This document shows, piece by piece, positions 31,191 through 42,912 of a DNA stretch of 64,000 nucleotides (positions are counted from its first letter, which is position 1; each line of letters opens with the position of its first letter). This stretch comes from Forficula auricularia (taxonomy: Eukaryota > Arthropoda > Insecta > Dermaptera > Forficulidae). The notes beneath the pieces were generated by a model that was given only the letters and a program-made list of their open reading frames with translations, ran no database searches and was not told where the DNA came from. Location of the stretch: positions 1-64,000 of the forward strand of contig JALMQS010000313.1 of NCBI GenBank assembly GCA_024734495.1, given 5' to 3'. The position numbers and the translations under genes are program-made.

Positions 31191-32905
31191 AAGGCCAAAT
31201 TCGAATAATAAAAACCGTTTGCCTAAAAAAGTAGTGAGATTTAATGTGCCGCGAAGTTCAACACCATCAATTTATTAAATGAGCCGAGAATATAATAACT
31301 TCAATTAAAACTGGTTGATTTCATATCGTCGCCTTAGAGTGTAAACCTGCAAGGAAATTTTACAAGACAGAGAAAAAACAATAAAAATTTAATATTGTTG
31401 TTATGGAATGAAACTATTTTTCACATTTTTTTTCTAAAACTTATTATTTTTTTTCATGTCACGAATTAACGTTTGTTTTCATATGGTTTTTTAAACAATT
31501 TTTCCAATTTTTTTCCCATGGACTTTTTGTGAACAAAATTTTTTATTGATCTCAAGAGTAGGTGAAATGAAAGAAATCAGTAAACAGCAAGAGAATCGAG
31601 TTTCATCTCACGAATTATAGTTTGTTTTCATATGGTTTTTTATACAAATTTTTCTACTCGAGTTTTCGAATAGATCAATGAAGCCAGTATTACAGCAAGT
31701 CAATTGGAGCGTTGAAATCAAGTGTTAAGGATTGATTTTCTTAAAATTTTTGAAATTTGTATCCAGATACTAGAAGCGAACAGGAGTGGACTTTCCTTCT
31801 GGCCACTATAATTTTGTCGATCTCAAGAGTAGGTGAAATGAAAAATATCAGTAAACAGCAAGAGAATCGAGTTTCATGTCATGAATCATCGTTTGTTTTC
31901 ATATTGTTTTTTATTTAAACAATTTTTCCTATTCGTGTTTTCGAATAGATTGATCTCAATGAATATATTTTTACTTCCACATTTCTATTCATAGAATATA
32001 ATGTGGAAGTATTGCGATGCCCCGTCTAGGTCCTGACTCTTTGCGAGCTTGTATCTCAGAGATGAAAAAGTTCATTTCATTTTGTAACTTCGATTCGACG
32101 CCCTTAATAGTTGGAAACCTGACTTAGGACATAAAACCTGAAATTGTGGTCCCTAATGAGAGAGAGGCCAAAAATCCATTGGTCAGTGCTTACGTACGTA
32201 TGTACCCCCCTGCGTTTCGCAACCATAAGTCTCAGAGCTATGAAATTCGAAACTTAATCTCGATTATAGGGTAGAAGGAGTCCAAACTTTTGGGTGAAAA
32301 CGACTCTAACGATTTTTTTTTAAATTAGTGTATTTATCAAGTGTCATGAGTTATTAGTTGTGTCAAATTTTTAATCTGATTGAAATAAAGGAAGAGGGTG
32401 TAAAGTAGGAGTGTCGCGGCGCGCTTAGTACAGTTATAAAGTACTAATGTTTGTGGATCGATTTTTTTTAACTAGCAGTTTTACACGGTGATGCTGCATC
32501 TCTTTTTCTATCGAACGGTATTAATATGTCATAAATGATAAAAAATGTATTTAGAAGGCTTATACTCTATTTTTAGTCGAAATTATTTTCCTGAAACTTG
32601 GCATTTACGCATTGTTGTATGTATGTCATGAATTATATTTTACTCTATCATCATGAGATAATAAGTGGGAGGATGGGAGGACTAAAAGGAGGCAATTAAA
32701 TAACATAAACAATAATAACATAATGCATAAACTGAAAATACGAAATCAAAAATATAGATAGTCGTGTAAATGAAAAACATGGGTTTTAATTGAAGTTACT
32801 ATATTCTCGACATTTAATAAATTGATGATGTTGAACTTCGCAGCACATGAGATCTCACTACTTTTTTTTAGGTAAACGGTTTTAATTAATCGAATTTGGC
32901 CTTTT
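31190..32905. repeat. Inverted-arm element with internal direct repeats
   Basis: Arms (31190-31315 and 32785-32905) are inverted (AAGGCCAAATTCGA... against ...TCGAATTTGGCC, plus TTCAACACCATCAATTTATT). Inside, a ~140-bp block around GTAAACAGCAAGAGAATCGA is repeated at about 31560-31690 and 31815-31960. Non-coding. Family A copies abut both sides. Confidence 0.6.
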
Positions 32906-33903
32906 TACTTTACCATACAGGCTATGCAGGCTATGGTCAAGTATTGTAATCGTGCATGAAAAAGTGTTTTTTTTTTTATTCTTTTTTTCGAAATATCTCA
33001 AAAACCGCTGAATCTATTTTGATTAAAAAAAATTGAGCGAAACCATGGCATTTCGGTCTACAAAAAAGCCCAAATAAGTGAACATCGAAAAAATTATATT
33101 TTTGTTAGATTTATTGTTTTGTCAAAATGTCTGTTAGTTAGTCTGTGCGTTACCAAATTTTGTGGACGAGCTAGCTCAAAAACTAGTCTAAATATCGAAT
33201 ATCGACCCAAAATTAAAGGGGGTGGAGGGGGGGTTAAAAATTAAAAAATAGGCCATTTGAGCAAACTCAACGAAATTTGGTAAGTATACATAATCAGTGG
33301 GACCCCAGAAGTCTAAAAATGCAAAAACTAACCGCCAAAAATGGGGGGGGGGGGTAAGGGTCAAAAAATGGAAATCTTGGCCATTTACAACTCAACCAAA
33401 TTTTGTATACATCAGTGGGACCCGAGAAGTCTAAAAATGCAAAAACTAACTGCCAAAAAATGAAAATCTTGGCCATTTACAACCCAACCAAATTTTGTAT
33501 AAATAATCAGTGGGACCCCAAAAGTCTAAAATTGCAAAAACTAACCGCCAAAAATGGGGGAGGGGGGGGTTAGGGTCAAAAAATGAAAATCTTGGCCATT
33601 TACTAAACTCAACCAAATTTTGTATACATAATCAGTGAGACCCCATAAGTCTAAAAATGCAAAAACTAAGCGCCTAAAAGGGGGAGGAGGGGGGGTCAAA
33701 AAATGAAAATCTAGTCCCTTGTACCAAACTCAACCAAATTTTGTATACATAATCAGTGGGACCCCATAAGTCTAAAAAGCAAAAACTAACCCCCATCCCC
33801 TACATGATTATAAATAATTTTATTAAATATTAAATATAAGTGAAGGGCCAGGTTGTATGGTAAAGTCAAGTGGATGGCCACATCAGAACACGTCGGCTTA
33901 TTT
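32905..33903 (-). mobile_element. Family A element, copy A7, with five internal units
   Basis: Hairpin end ACTTTACCATACAGGC to ACACGTCGGCTTATTTT. The internal ~110-bp unit (TTTTGTATACATAATCAGTG, GTCTAAAAATGCAAAAACTA) is repeated about five times, the largest number among family A copies here. Confidence 0.8.
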
Positions 33904-34094
33904 TTATTCATATCAAATAAAATGTATACATTATTTCATGTAAAATAATTGCTTCAATAAATTATTATTATTATTCATTTGTTTTTGTTGGGATTGTTTT
34001 TCGATGATGATTTTGTCAATAAATATGCCATTACTTTATACGAGTGGGTTATAAGCCAGGGCGGGTTTGAATCCATTTCGCTGCAAACCCTATT

Positions 34095-34470
34095 CCCAAT
34101 TTTTTTTTTTTAATGCAATCGAATGCAAGAAGGGGTGCACCAGTAAAGATGTAGCCCCTATGGATCTCGAAAGACCCTTGTATTACCGAAGAGAAGGGAA
34201 AGTTGATTAAGTGAGAGGGTGTAGACGTAGGTGTCTATGCACCCTGGTTTTGAAGGTTTGAAGATCATAGGTGCTGGGAAAGATAGAGGCTGGGAGAGAG
34301 TTCCAGTTCCTTGAAGTCATGGGGATATATGTATTCGGGAATGAAGTGGTCCGGCACTTTTCCAATTTGACCGCGAGAGAGTGTTGGGAGTCGGCAAAAC
34401 GCGTGCTGCGTGCAAAGCATGCTTTGGGGGGAATTATTGGCTTTAAAACTAACATGGATAAAATCAATTA
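34095..34470 (-). pseudogene. LINE RT C-terminus with 3' tail, part 1
   Basis: The minus strand encodes FARSTRFADSQHSLAVKLEK, TTSFPNTYIPMTSRNWNSLP and ASIFPSTYDLQTFKTRVHRH then LRL, followed by a stop. The W-N-S-L-P and F-K-x-x-x-x-x-x-L pattern is the extreme C-terminus of Jockey/CR1-type reverse transcriptases. A poly(T) run at about 34100 is the reverse complement of the poly(A) tail. Interrupted by an insert from part 2. Confidence 0.8.
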
Positions 34471-34474
34471 GGTT

Positions 34475-34984
34475 TTATCAAGTTTTTAAAAATCTATATT
34501 TAATTTTTATTAAATATTAAATATGCACTAGAAAAATAATAATCCAAGTACCTATATGTTCTATTATTTATAGAAAAAATAAAAGATTTTTATTATATGC
34601 ATTTAATTTGGAATGCATTTCAGAAAGTCAATCTTTGAAAAGGGGGAGAGGGAATGAGATTCTTACATTTGAAGAAAAATGGTGCTCAATACGGCATAAT
34701 CAGAAATTTGTTTAGGGAGAGAATATTTTTTTTTTTTTTTTTTTTTTTGAATAAGAAAAGGCAGTTTTTAGAAAATATTGTAAAATATCAATATAAAAAT
34801 ATAGAAACAAAAAAGATATTCATGACAATTTTAGAATATGTTATATTTTAAATTTTATCTATATCTAGTCTAAGCTAGATTATTTCTGGACGGGGGCTCC
34901 CCTTGGGTACGAGACTAGTGTACCGGAACAAAATGGTTGAGAACCACTAATTTAAATATAATGGATATACGAGTATATTGAACA
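34475..34984. other. Insert inside LINE, origin unknown
   Basis: About 510 AT-rich bp with a T-run (about 34726-34748) separating two halves of the LINE reading frame. Its edges read AAAATCAAT and ATTGATTTT, short inverted ends. Not recognised. Confidence 0.45.
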
Positions 34985-35225
34985 TGGGGGGGATTATTGA
35001 TTTTATCTCATCAGAGTACCTGCCGTGATAGTATCTATAGAAAAGGGAAAGGACAGAGACATTTCTTCGATGAGCCAGCGAGTAGAGGGAGTCGGTGAGG
35101 GTAGAATCGTCAATTAGCCTGACGGCTCGTTTCTGAATTGCATCAAGGGTAGCAAGAGAATATTTTGAGGCTCCTCTCCACAGATGAGAGCCGTATTCGA
35201 GACAGGGGCGGATTCTATCGATTCA
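34985..35225 (-). pseudogene. LINE RT C-terminus, part 2
   Basis: Minus strand: RIRPCLEYGSHLWRGASKYS, LATLDAIQKRAVRLIDDSTL and TDSLYSLAHRRNVSVLSLFY then RYYHGRYSDE. This is the region after the RT palm in Jockey/CR1-like LINEs (R.LEYGSHLW.G..., L..IQKRA.RLI). It continues into part 1. Confidence 0.85.
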
Positions 35226-35353
35226 GCCATGTTTGTAATAAGATACACCTACCTTTGATATGAAATTATTAACCCCCTCCCCCTAGAGCCTCAAATGCAA
35301 TATAATATGCATATAGCTTTCATTATTTAATTTCAATATGTTTTTCTTTTCAG

Positions 35354-35539
35354 ATTGCGGTAGGAATTCTATTATTACTAAAACCAAGTGACCGGCTTAA
35401 ATCGAAAAGTGTTCATGCTCAAAGGCTTAAACAGCTAATCGTTGCTGGTGTTTTTCTGATTACCATTATGAACGTGATGATTGCAGCCTTCAGTTCACCT
35501 GTACCAAATCCTCCAGTCATTCCGCCAAAACAAGACTAG
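35354..35539 (+). CDS. Ninjurin-family protein, last exon
   Basis: After a TTTTTCTTTTCAG acceptor it reads IAVGILLLLKPSDRLKSKSV, HAQRLKQLIVAGVFLITIMN and VMIAAFSSPVPNPPVIPPKQ then D and TAG. The first nine residues complete membrane helix 1, a basic loop (KPSDRLKSKSVHAQRLKQ) follows, and LIVAGVFLITIMNVMIAAF is helix 2. The short proline-rich tail is usual. Phase 0 entry matches exon 2. Total predicted length is about 165 residues, normal for the family. Intron 2 is 7.0 kb and consists of family A elements, the inverted-arm element, and LINE fragments. Confidence 0.9.
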   Translation: MAVGILLLLKPSDRLKSKSVHAQRLKQLIVAGVFLITIMNVMIAAFSSPVPNPPVIPPKQD

Positions 35540-35639
35540 AAAATTTAGTTGTAAAATTAATTTATTAACAAAGGGAAAAAACACAATTAATTATAATTTG
35601 AAAATAAGTTTTTATGTGTGGCTTTTTTATTTATCCGCC

Positions 35640-35669
35640 AACGTTTCGTCGACTTTGCCGACTTCTTTC
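35640..35669 (-). ncRNA. Hammerhead-like motif with broken core
   Basis: Stem II GTCG/CGAC and GAAACGTT are intact, but CTGAAGA has become TGAAAGA, so it is probably inactive. Confidence 0.4.
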
Positions 35670-35780
35670 AAATAGTCACGTCATATTTAACTAAATTTTC
35701 TTTTAATTTTCGTTACCATTGAAAACCATCAGTAACAAAAATTTCAAAAATATTTGGCACATTCACATAAACAATTTTCA

Positions 35781-36275
35781 TTTTTACTTTACCATACAGG
35801 TACCTTACAAGTATTGTAATCGTGCATTAAAAAAGTGTTTTTTTTGCTTCTTTTTTTTGAAATATCTCAAAAATGGCTGAAACTATTTTGATAAAAAAAA
35901 AAAAAAAAATTGGGCGAAACCATGGAATTTCGGTCTGCAAAAAAGCCCTAATAAGTGAACATCAAAAAAATTATATTTTTCGAGATAATAATTGTTTTGT
36001 CAAAATGTCTGTTAGTCTGTGCGTTACCAAATTTTTGTGGACGAGCTAGCTCAAAAACTAGTGTGAATATCCAAACCAAATTTCACACGTAGTTTTGGAG
36101 CATTGTGATTAAGGGCTGATTAGATTTTCGTGCATATCGACCACTAAAAATGCAAAAACAAACCCCCGAAAATGGAGGGTCAAAAAATTAAAATCTAAAC
36201 CCTTGTACAAACTCAACCAGAAGTGTATGGTAAAGTCAAGTGGATGGCCACATCAGTACGTGTCAATTTATTTTC
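35781..36275 (-). mobile_element. Family A element, copy A8
   Basis: TTTACTTTACCATACAGGTA to GTGTCAATTTATTTT; shortened internal unit. Confidence 0.75.
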
Positions 36276-36289
36276 CTTTATATTAACAA

Positions 36290-36852
36290 TTTTTACTTTA
36301 CCATACAGGGTATGGTCAAGTATTGTAATCGTGCATGAAAAAAGTGGGGTTTTCCTTCTTTTTTTCGAAATATCTCAAAAACGGCTGAAACTATTTTGAT
36401 TAAAAAAATTGAGCGAAACCATGGCATTTCGCTCTACAAAAAAGTCCTAATAAGTGAACATCGAAAAATTATATTTTTCGAGATAATAATTGTTTTGTCA
36501 AAATGTCTGTTAGTTAGTCTGTGCGTTACCAAATTTTGTGGACGAGCTAGCTCAAAAACTAGTGGGAATATAGAAATAAAATTTCACACGTAGTTTTGGT
36601 TCATTGAGATTAAGAGCTGATTAGATTTTGGTACATATCGACCCAAAATTAAGGGAGGTGGAGGGGGGGTTAAAAATTAAAAATCTAGGCCATTTGAGCA
36701 AACTCAACCAAATTTTATATACATAATCAGTGGGGCCACAGAAGTCTAAAAATGCAAAAACTAACCCCTACCTACACGATTATAAATAATAGGGGCCGGG
36801 TTGTATGGTAAAGTCAAGTGGATGGTCACATCAGAACACGTCAGCTTATTTG
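36290..36852 (-). mobile_element. Family A element, copy A9
   Basis: Complete hairpin end ACTTTACCATACAGGGTATG to ACACGTCAGCTTATTTG. It follows A8 in the same orientation after about 15 bp. Confidence 0.85.
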
Positions 36853-37001
36853 TTAACATAATTGTTAATATAAAGGAAAAAAAAGAAAATTGTTTATTCG
36901 AATGTGCCAAATATTTTTGAAATTTATGTTTCTGATGGCTTCACTGGTAACGAAGTTAAAAAGAAAATTTAGTCGAATGTGTGACGTGACTATTTGAAGC
37001 C

Positions 37002-37032
37002 CTGAAGAAGTCGGAAAAGTCGACGAAACGTT
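37002..37032 (+). ncRNA. Hammerhead ribozyme-like motif
   Basis: CTGAAGA, A, stem II GTCG...CGAC, GAAACGTT|. Stem I GAAGCC/GGCT forms at least four pairs. The inverted partner at 35640 is damaged. Confidence 0.6.
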
Positions 37033-37045
37033 GGCTGATAAATAA

Positions 37046-37215
37046 ATAAGCTGACGTGTTCTGATCTGGCCATCCACTTGACTTTACCATACAACCTGGC
37101 CCCTAAAATTATTTATAATCATGTAAGGGGGGGGGTAGTTTTTGTATTATTATACTTCTGGTGTCCCACTGATTATTTATACAAAATTTGGTTGAGTTTG
37201 GTAAATGGCCAAGAT
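37046..37215 (+). mobile_element. Family A element, copy A10, 5' part only
   Basis: AAATAAGCTGACGTGTTCTG to AAATGGCCAAGATTTTCAT; the rest is absent. Confidence 0.7.
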
Positions 37216-37219
37216 TTTC

Positions 37220-37785
37220 ATAGAAGACGGGACTACCTTGTAATAGGTTCCAAAAAATCGCCCTGATATATCAATGTAAAAATATTTTCTACTTAAATAT
37301 GTATTTTAACCTTAAAATTTAAATTCTTTCTTGATAATTAATTATGTAAAAGTATATTAAAAATATTTCCTATATATATGTCAGATTAGGAATTTTTTTT
37401 AAGTTAAAAATGTAAACAAATTGATAGAAATTTATATTTTTGTTCAAATTATATTAATGAATATACAAAAATAAAAAAATAATCGAAAATAAAACAAAAC
37501 CTGTACATAACATTACAACATAAGTTCGAGAATTACATAAAATATGCTACATAAAAAAAATATATTGTTACGACAACATTTTGATTTTTGGTTGCAACCC
37601 TTCTTGACCAGAGAAAGGTTGACGATTTGTAGATTTATCTCGAAGAATGTTCCCCGCAGAATTGGCTTGGAAACGTAGCCCAGCGATTCAACCTGTTTCA
37701 GTCTTGAAGCTGATTTGATGGTAATTGAAGTAGGAGATGTTTTTAAAAGAAGAGAGTATTATTTTGTATAGGTTTTTTATTAGTT
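37220..37785. other. No recognised feature
   Basis: Unique-looking AT-rich sequence; 37580-37740 has a more balanced composition but frames are short and unrecognised. Confidence 0.35.
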
Positions 37786-37789
37786 AAGA

Positions 37790-37990
37790 GCTTTTCGTGC
37801 GTGCCTTCGGCACGCCCTCGAAGCTCGGCCCTCCGGGCTGGTGCCCTGGCGGGCAGCGTCTCGGTCCAAAAATTTTATTCCTCTTAAAAAATCACACTCC
37901 AAATGTATACCGGTAAACTACCGAAAATACATCGTCTCTTAAAAGTTTCGCCTCTTTAACTTTTGAGTGGCGAGGGGGGGGGGGGAGGAA
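37790..37990 (-). mobile_element. Possible Helitron 3' end
   Basis: Minus strand: hairpin CGTGCCGAAGGCACG followed by CACGAAAAGCTCTTAACTAA|T, a CTRR-type end. The adjoining GGGCAGCGTCTCGG resembles 23135-23145 in the outer Helitron. The 5' end was not found. Confidence 0.4.
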
Positions 37991-38304
37991 TAATGATCAA
38001 TATATTTAATGTTTCTTAATTAAAAATGAATTGGAATCTTTCATTTCAAAATTCGAGTCCAAATTAGAATTTCAAATTTGCCTGGTTAATGAAAATCAAT
38101 TGGAGCCATCAGTTTAAAATCCGCGATGACAATTATATTTCAAATTTGCCTCGTTAATTAATATATATTTAATGTTTCTTAATTTAAAATCTATTGGTGT
38201 TTTTTCATTTTCATTCGAGTTCAAATGAATACAATATTATCTCGACCCAAAGTCCAAATCAAAAATATCTAGTTTTAGTAACACAAATCAAGATACAAAT
38301 ATTA

Positions 38305-38372
38305 ATGTTGCAATGGTCTAATCGCTAGAGCTAATGACCATAGTTCAAGAGTTCCTCGGTTCGATTCTAGGC
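38305..38372 (+). repeat. tRNA-like fragment (SINE head?)
   Basis: TGGTCTAATCG (A-box-like) and GGTTCGATTCT (B-box-like) are spaced as in tRNA genes, but a cloverleaf does not close well. Probably a tRNA-derived repeat. Confidence 0.4.
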
Positions 38373-38379
38373 AAGAGCG

Positions 38380-38990
38380 TAATTTTTTTAGAGAAATTTC
38401 TCTAAGCGTTGTTACAAATTAATCTAGACAAATATATATAGTATTATAAATATATATTTCTCCATGGTGAAGGCTGGAGAACTTAAAACTTGTCTCTCAA
38501 CTCCAATTGACAACTGAGAACTGCCCTCAAGCCACTTCAACTGAGGACTGACTGTCCAACTCTGACTGAACTCAAGCCTGCTCGCTTGTCAAATGGAAAT
38601 CTCACAAAAACTTCTTATTCGCTTAATTCTTAATTAGAAGAGTGTTTTTTAAAATATTGAGCCCGCCTATTTTTAGAATTTAGTCTCTAGGAAAATTCCC
38701 ACAGAATGATGAATTTACAATCAACATGTGGTGTTAAAAGCTATCTGACAGGAATTATTTAATAACCCAAATATGACTTACTTTAAATTTATTGATGTTC
38801 AAAGAAAGAAAAAGTGGAAAATGTATTTTCTTTGACCTAGGTCTTAGAGGCTCAGCCGTCTTGCTACCCAGCTGCCTTGCTAAAATATTACCCTTAAATA
38901 ATTATAATTATTATTAAGGAAAAATATATTCGTCGCGCACAACAATATAAACAATAGTATAAATTACAATATTTTTTTTGTACTTTCAAT
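38380..38990. other. No recognised gene
   Basis: 38470-38590 contains imperfect repeats of ACTGA-containing phrases (CTCAACTCCAATTGACAACT, CAACTGAGGACTGACTG). Otherwise AT-rich. Confidence 0.35.
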
Positions 38991-38997
38991 TCACTGT

Positions 38998-39634
38998 TCA
39001 TAGTTCATAAGGCTGTTTATGTACCGATTCTAGCCAATCCCGTGCTCGTTTGACAAATCTAGCACCATTGTAAGAGATTGAATATTTTTATATTAAAATG
39101 ACAGATAAATTACATTTTAAAGGTCGATTTATTTCTATAAAAATCGTTTTGTTATTTTTAACAAATGTAATGAACGCCTTCGTTACACCTTGTGAAAATT
39201 ATAATTTTGAAAAAATCTAGCGCATGCGCGCTTTATACATCTTTCGCTGGTTAAATAAATGCGCTGTTGCCAAATTGTTTTTAGTCTAAATTTTTTTTAT
39301 ACATTTTTCATTATTTATTCCTTATTATCTCAGAAACTGTGTTGTAACTATGAATCAATATTGTCTTAAAATATGTATTGGTTATTGTTTAATGTTGGTT
39401 TAGTTTTTTATAAAATTGGTAAGAAGAGTTTCTTAATTATAATTAAATATGTATGTAAATTTTCCGATATCCCGTATAGTGCAATGTTAAAGAGCCTGAA
39501 AAAATCGATTTTTGAAATTTAATATTTCCGGAACTGTATTGTTCATTAATTTTTGCAACCAAACGATGCAAAAGTATTTAAATAATAATCCTAAAAAAAA
39601 ATCCTAAGAAAACTCACTTGGCATAACAACTACC
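38998..39634 (-). mobile_element. piggyBac-like MITE, copy E2, truncated
   Basis: Reverse copy of E1; the right end AACAACTACC is kept, the left ~50 bp are missing and TTAA is not preserved on the right. Confidence 0.7.
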
Positions 39635-39692
39635 TTATTCATCGGAATTCGGAATTTAAATAAATTTGAAAAAAGAAAAAAATGTTGGTTTA

Positions 39693-40510
39693 GGCTAGGC
39701 ACTCACAGTCGATTTTCAGTCGAGCGATAGTTTAGTTGATGGACATATATATATATTAAGTTTACGTAATGTAGGTGCATACACAACACAAATGCAGATC
39801 AAATCGATTATTTTATCAAAATCGATCGATGAGCACTTATGATAAATAAGCTGACGTGTTCTGATGTGGCCATCCACTTGACTTTACCATACAACCTGCC
39901 CCCTCACTTATATTTAATATTTAATAATATTATTTATAATCATGTAGGGGAGGGGGGCAAGTTTTTGCATTTTTAGACTTCTCTGGTCCCACTGATTATG
40001 TATCCAAAATTTCGTTGAGTTTTCTCAAATGGTCTAGATCTTTAATTTTTAACCCCCCCCCCTCCACCTCCCTTAATTTTGGGTCGATATGCACCAAAAT
40101 CTAATCAGCTCTTATTCCCCAATGGACGAAAACTACGTGTGAAATTTGGTTTTGATATTCACACTAGTTTTTGAGCTAGCTCGTCCACAATAATTTGGTA
40201 ACGCACAGACTAACAGACAGACATTTTGACAAAACAATTAGGGCTTTTTTGTAAAGCGAAATGCCATGGTTTTGCTCAATTTTTCTAATCAAAATAGTTT
40301 CAGCTGTTTTTGAGATATTTCGAAAAAAAGAAGGAAAAAAACACTTTTTTTCATGCACGATTACAATACTTGACCATACCCTCCCTGTGTGGTAAAGTAA
40401 AAAATCGAGCTTAGTTAGTTAATTGGTTATAAATTGATAATTCATCACGATTTTAAATCAACCCAACTAAATTGTTGGGTCGACTGAAAATCGATTGTGT
40501 GTGCCTAGCC
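39693..40510. mobile_element. TTA-flanked MITE with nested A11
   Basis: Ends GGCTAGGCACTCACAGTCG and GATTGTGTGTGCCTAGCC are inverted, flanked by TTA (39690-39692, 40511-40513). Copy A11 fills most of the interior. PIF/Harbinger-like by target length. Confidence 0.7.
39843..40412 (+). mobile_element. Family A element, copy A11, full length
   Basis: AAATAAGCTGACGTGTTCTG to CCATACCCTCCCTGTGTGG then TAAAGTAAAA; the terminal hairpin has a 4-bp enlarged loop. Confidence 0.8.
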
Positions 40511-40513
40511 TTA

Positions 40514-40966
40514 AGAAGCAACACTATAAATAAATAAATATTTGGAAAAATAAACAATGATACAGATTGTCTTGGAGATTAAATTACCTTGAATATAAAT
40601 AAAAATATAAATATTTACGAACAATTATTTTGCTCTCTCTCTCTCTTTCTCCTATGTATATATCTATATATATACCATATATACCTACGTCGTACTGGCT
40701 GACATGTTGATATAGCTCGACTAGCGCGCAGTAGCCAGTCTATCGACTGGAAATTCCTATAGTAAATATTCTATACCTAAAATATTAAAATTATAGTTTC
40801 CATATTTTTCATGGATAGATTATAATTTTTATAAATCAAATAAATATATTATTGAAACCTTTATAATATAGATCTCATTAGTGATTAATATTTGGTATCG
40901 CTTTTTTTAATCGATCTAAGTAAATATGGCTATTTTAATAAAAAAAGTGATAAATAAATATATAGG
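40514..40966. other. No recognised feature; short CT microsatellite
   Basis: (CT)n at about 40632-40648 and TA-rich stretch. No gene seen. Confidence 0.4.
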
Positions 40967-41349
40967 TACCGGGTGAGTTTTTTATCTTGAGACAGTCTTA
41001 TAACTCAAAAACAGTGCATTATATGAAAACAAGTTTCAAATAAAAGTTTATTTATATTGAAGGGGAAACTAAACTATGCTATTGTTTGTTGACCTAGAAC
41101 AAGTGTATTTCAAGGTCAGGTTCTGTTTTTTAAATAGAAACCTATATATTTCTTTACGGATCCTTAATCTTCATAAAAAACTGAACAACTTTCATAAGAA
41201 CTATTTTTTTATCCGACATCAAATAAAAAAATATTAAATTAATTAGATCTCAAAAAAATTCTAATAATTATTTTTAACAATTATTCAACTTAATTATCAA
41301 AAAATAATGATCAAATATTTAATTATCAAATAAATAATTTAATAATAAT

Positions 41350-41607
41350 TAATAATTTAATAATTTTTCGACACTGTTCTGAGACATTCCAGAGTGTATC
41401 GCAAGTCTTCTGGATGAATTCCAGTTCAATTTCGCCATTTTGTTGTAGTTTTTTCGTAGCGTTTACACTTCCTGTTTTTTTAACAGATTTACAACACGAT
41501 AAAATGAAGCTTGTGAGGGTGTATTCCTATCAGGAAAACGCTCGGCATTCATTTCAATGGCAGCCCCATAACACTTCTTCCACATTCACCGCATAAATTA
41601 AGACCAT
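41350..41607 (-). pseudogene. Broken DUF4817-type fragment in B4
   Basis: Minus strand MNAERFPDRNTPSQ, then ASFYRVVNLLKK; carries a ~25-bp insertion after LLKK (41445-41470) absent from other copies. Confidence 0.5.
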
Positions 41608-42185
41608 TTCAATTCTGTCTTCAACAAAAAATGCTCCATTTTTATTATGGTAATACAATATAACTATCTACTGGATTGACACGAGAAATAAACTTTTTTA
41701 AACTCAAGAATTTTAAATAGTTCTATTAACTAGAAAATAATCTCTTAAATCCTGAGTATAACGAAGTTTTAATATCATTATAAACACTTATTTTCATTGT
41801 TGTGACTTTTTGATTTAATAATTATTTATTCAATAATCAATTATTTCATCATTATTATTTGATAATTAAGTAAATAATTGTTAAAAATAATTATTGAGAT
41901 TTTTTTGAGATCTAATTGATTCATGTATTTTGTTTATTTGATGTCGTATGAAAAAATAGTTCTTATGAAAGTTGTTCAGTTTTTTTTTGAAGATTAAGGA
42001 TCCGTAAAGAAATGTATACGTTTCCGTTTAAAAAACAGAACTTGACCTCGAAATGCCCATGAAAGCTTGTTCTAGGTCCACAAACAATAGTGTAATTAAG
42101 TTCGATAAAAATAAACTTTTATTTGAAACTTTTTTCCATATAATGCACTGTTTCTGAATTATAAGACTGTCTCAAAATAAATAAA

Positions 42186-42898
42186 CTGCAACGGATCGTT
42201 GCTAAACTTTATCCAAATTCATTTGAAATATTAATATGTTTGTTCCTTTATTATTAATCAGATATCACTTGCAATTTGTAGTTCATGTTGACATTAATTA
42301 AAAATAATTCTGATTTAATAGTCGAGGAATAACCATTCTACATTGGATTTTTGATATTTCGGTTATTATTGTAACCATTCCTGAAGACATGGAGGAATCG
42401 ACTTAAAATCAAAAATAACAATCGATTCTTATCTAATACTAGAGGAATAGCCTTATTGCATTCCATCTTTAATGTTTTGACTATTAATGGCAACCTCTAC
42501 TGAAAACGTGGAAGAATCGACTTAAAATCAAAAAGACTAAATTCTTTTATGGGAAACAACTCAAGCTTGAGTTTTCATCTTGTTAAAAGAATGCTAGATT
42601 TTTAATTTCATTTCAATCGGTGCAACGGTGTGGAAAAAATCGTGGGCCAAAAAAACGATAACATCCATCCATCCATCCGCACGCACTAAATGAAAAAAAT
42701 GGCACTTTTTGGCCTCTCGACGAGACCCCATGTAATTTTTGGCAAAACCGTCACGTGCTAAAATTCAACCTAATTGAATACTACAATTTGTGACTTTAAT
42801 TGAGTTCCGTAGTCTTTGCCTGAGGACCCTTTGAAGCCACGCTTGCCCCGAGAGCGATTACAATACTTTACCCATGCTTTGCATTGGATAAAGTAAAA
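42186..42898 (+). mobile_element. Divergent family A-like insert with hairpin end
   Basis: Its right end GCGATTACAATACTTTACCC, then ATGCTTTGCAT and AAAGTAAAA mirrors the family A terminus (hairpin plus TAAAGTAAAA). It contains a CATC microsatellite (42663-42677) and a ~110-bp direct repeat (42310-42413, 42420-42535). Confidence 0.5.
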
Positions 42899-42912
42899 AC
42901 TCACTCGGTATA

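Larger units (their letters stand above)
35600..37045. repeat. Hammerhead-armed palindrome split by A8 and A9
   Basis: Left arm 35605-35780 and right arm 36870-37045 are inverted (TTTATTTATCCGCCAACG, TCGACTTTGCCGACTTC, CGTTACCATTGAAAACC-type sequence). Two tandem family A copies sit between them. The same palindrome family occurs at 54355-55430. Confidence 0.7.
40968..42912 (-). mobile_element. Family B element, copy B4, split near its end
   Basis: Left end ACCGGGTGAG at 40968; the matching right end CTCACTCGGT appears only at 42900-42909, separated from the body by an insert at about 42186-42898. Confidence 0.7.

Noticed and set aside
42395..42540. Further hammerhead candidate (CTGAAGACATGG)
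   Set aside because: No stem II closing into GAAA; only the first half matches.
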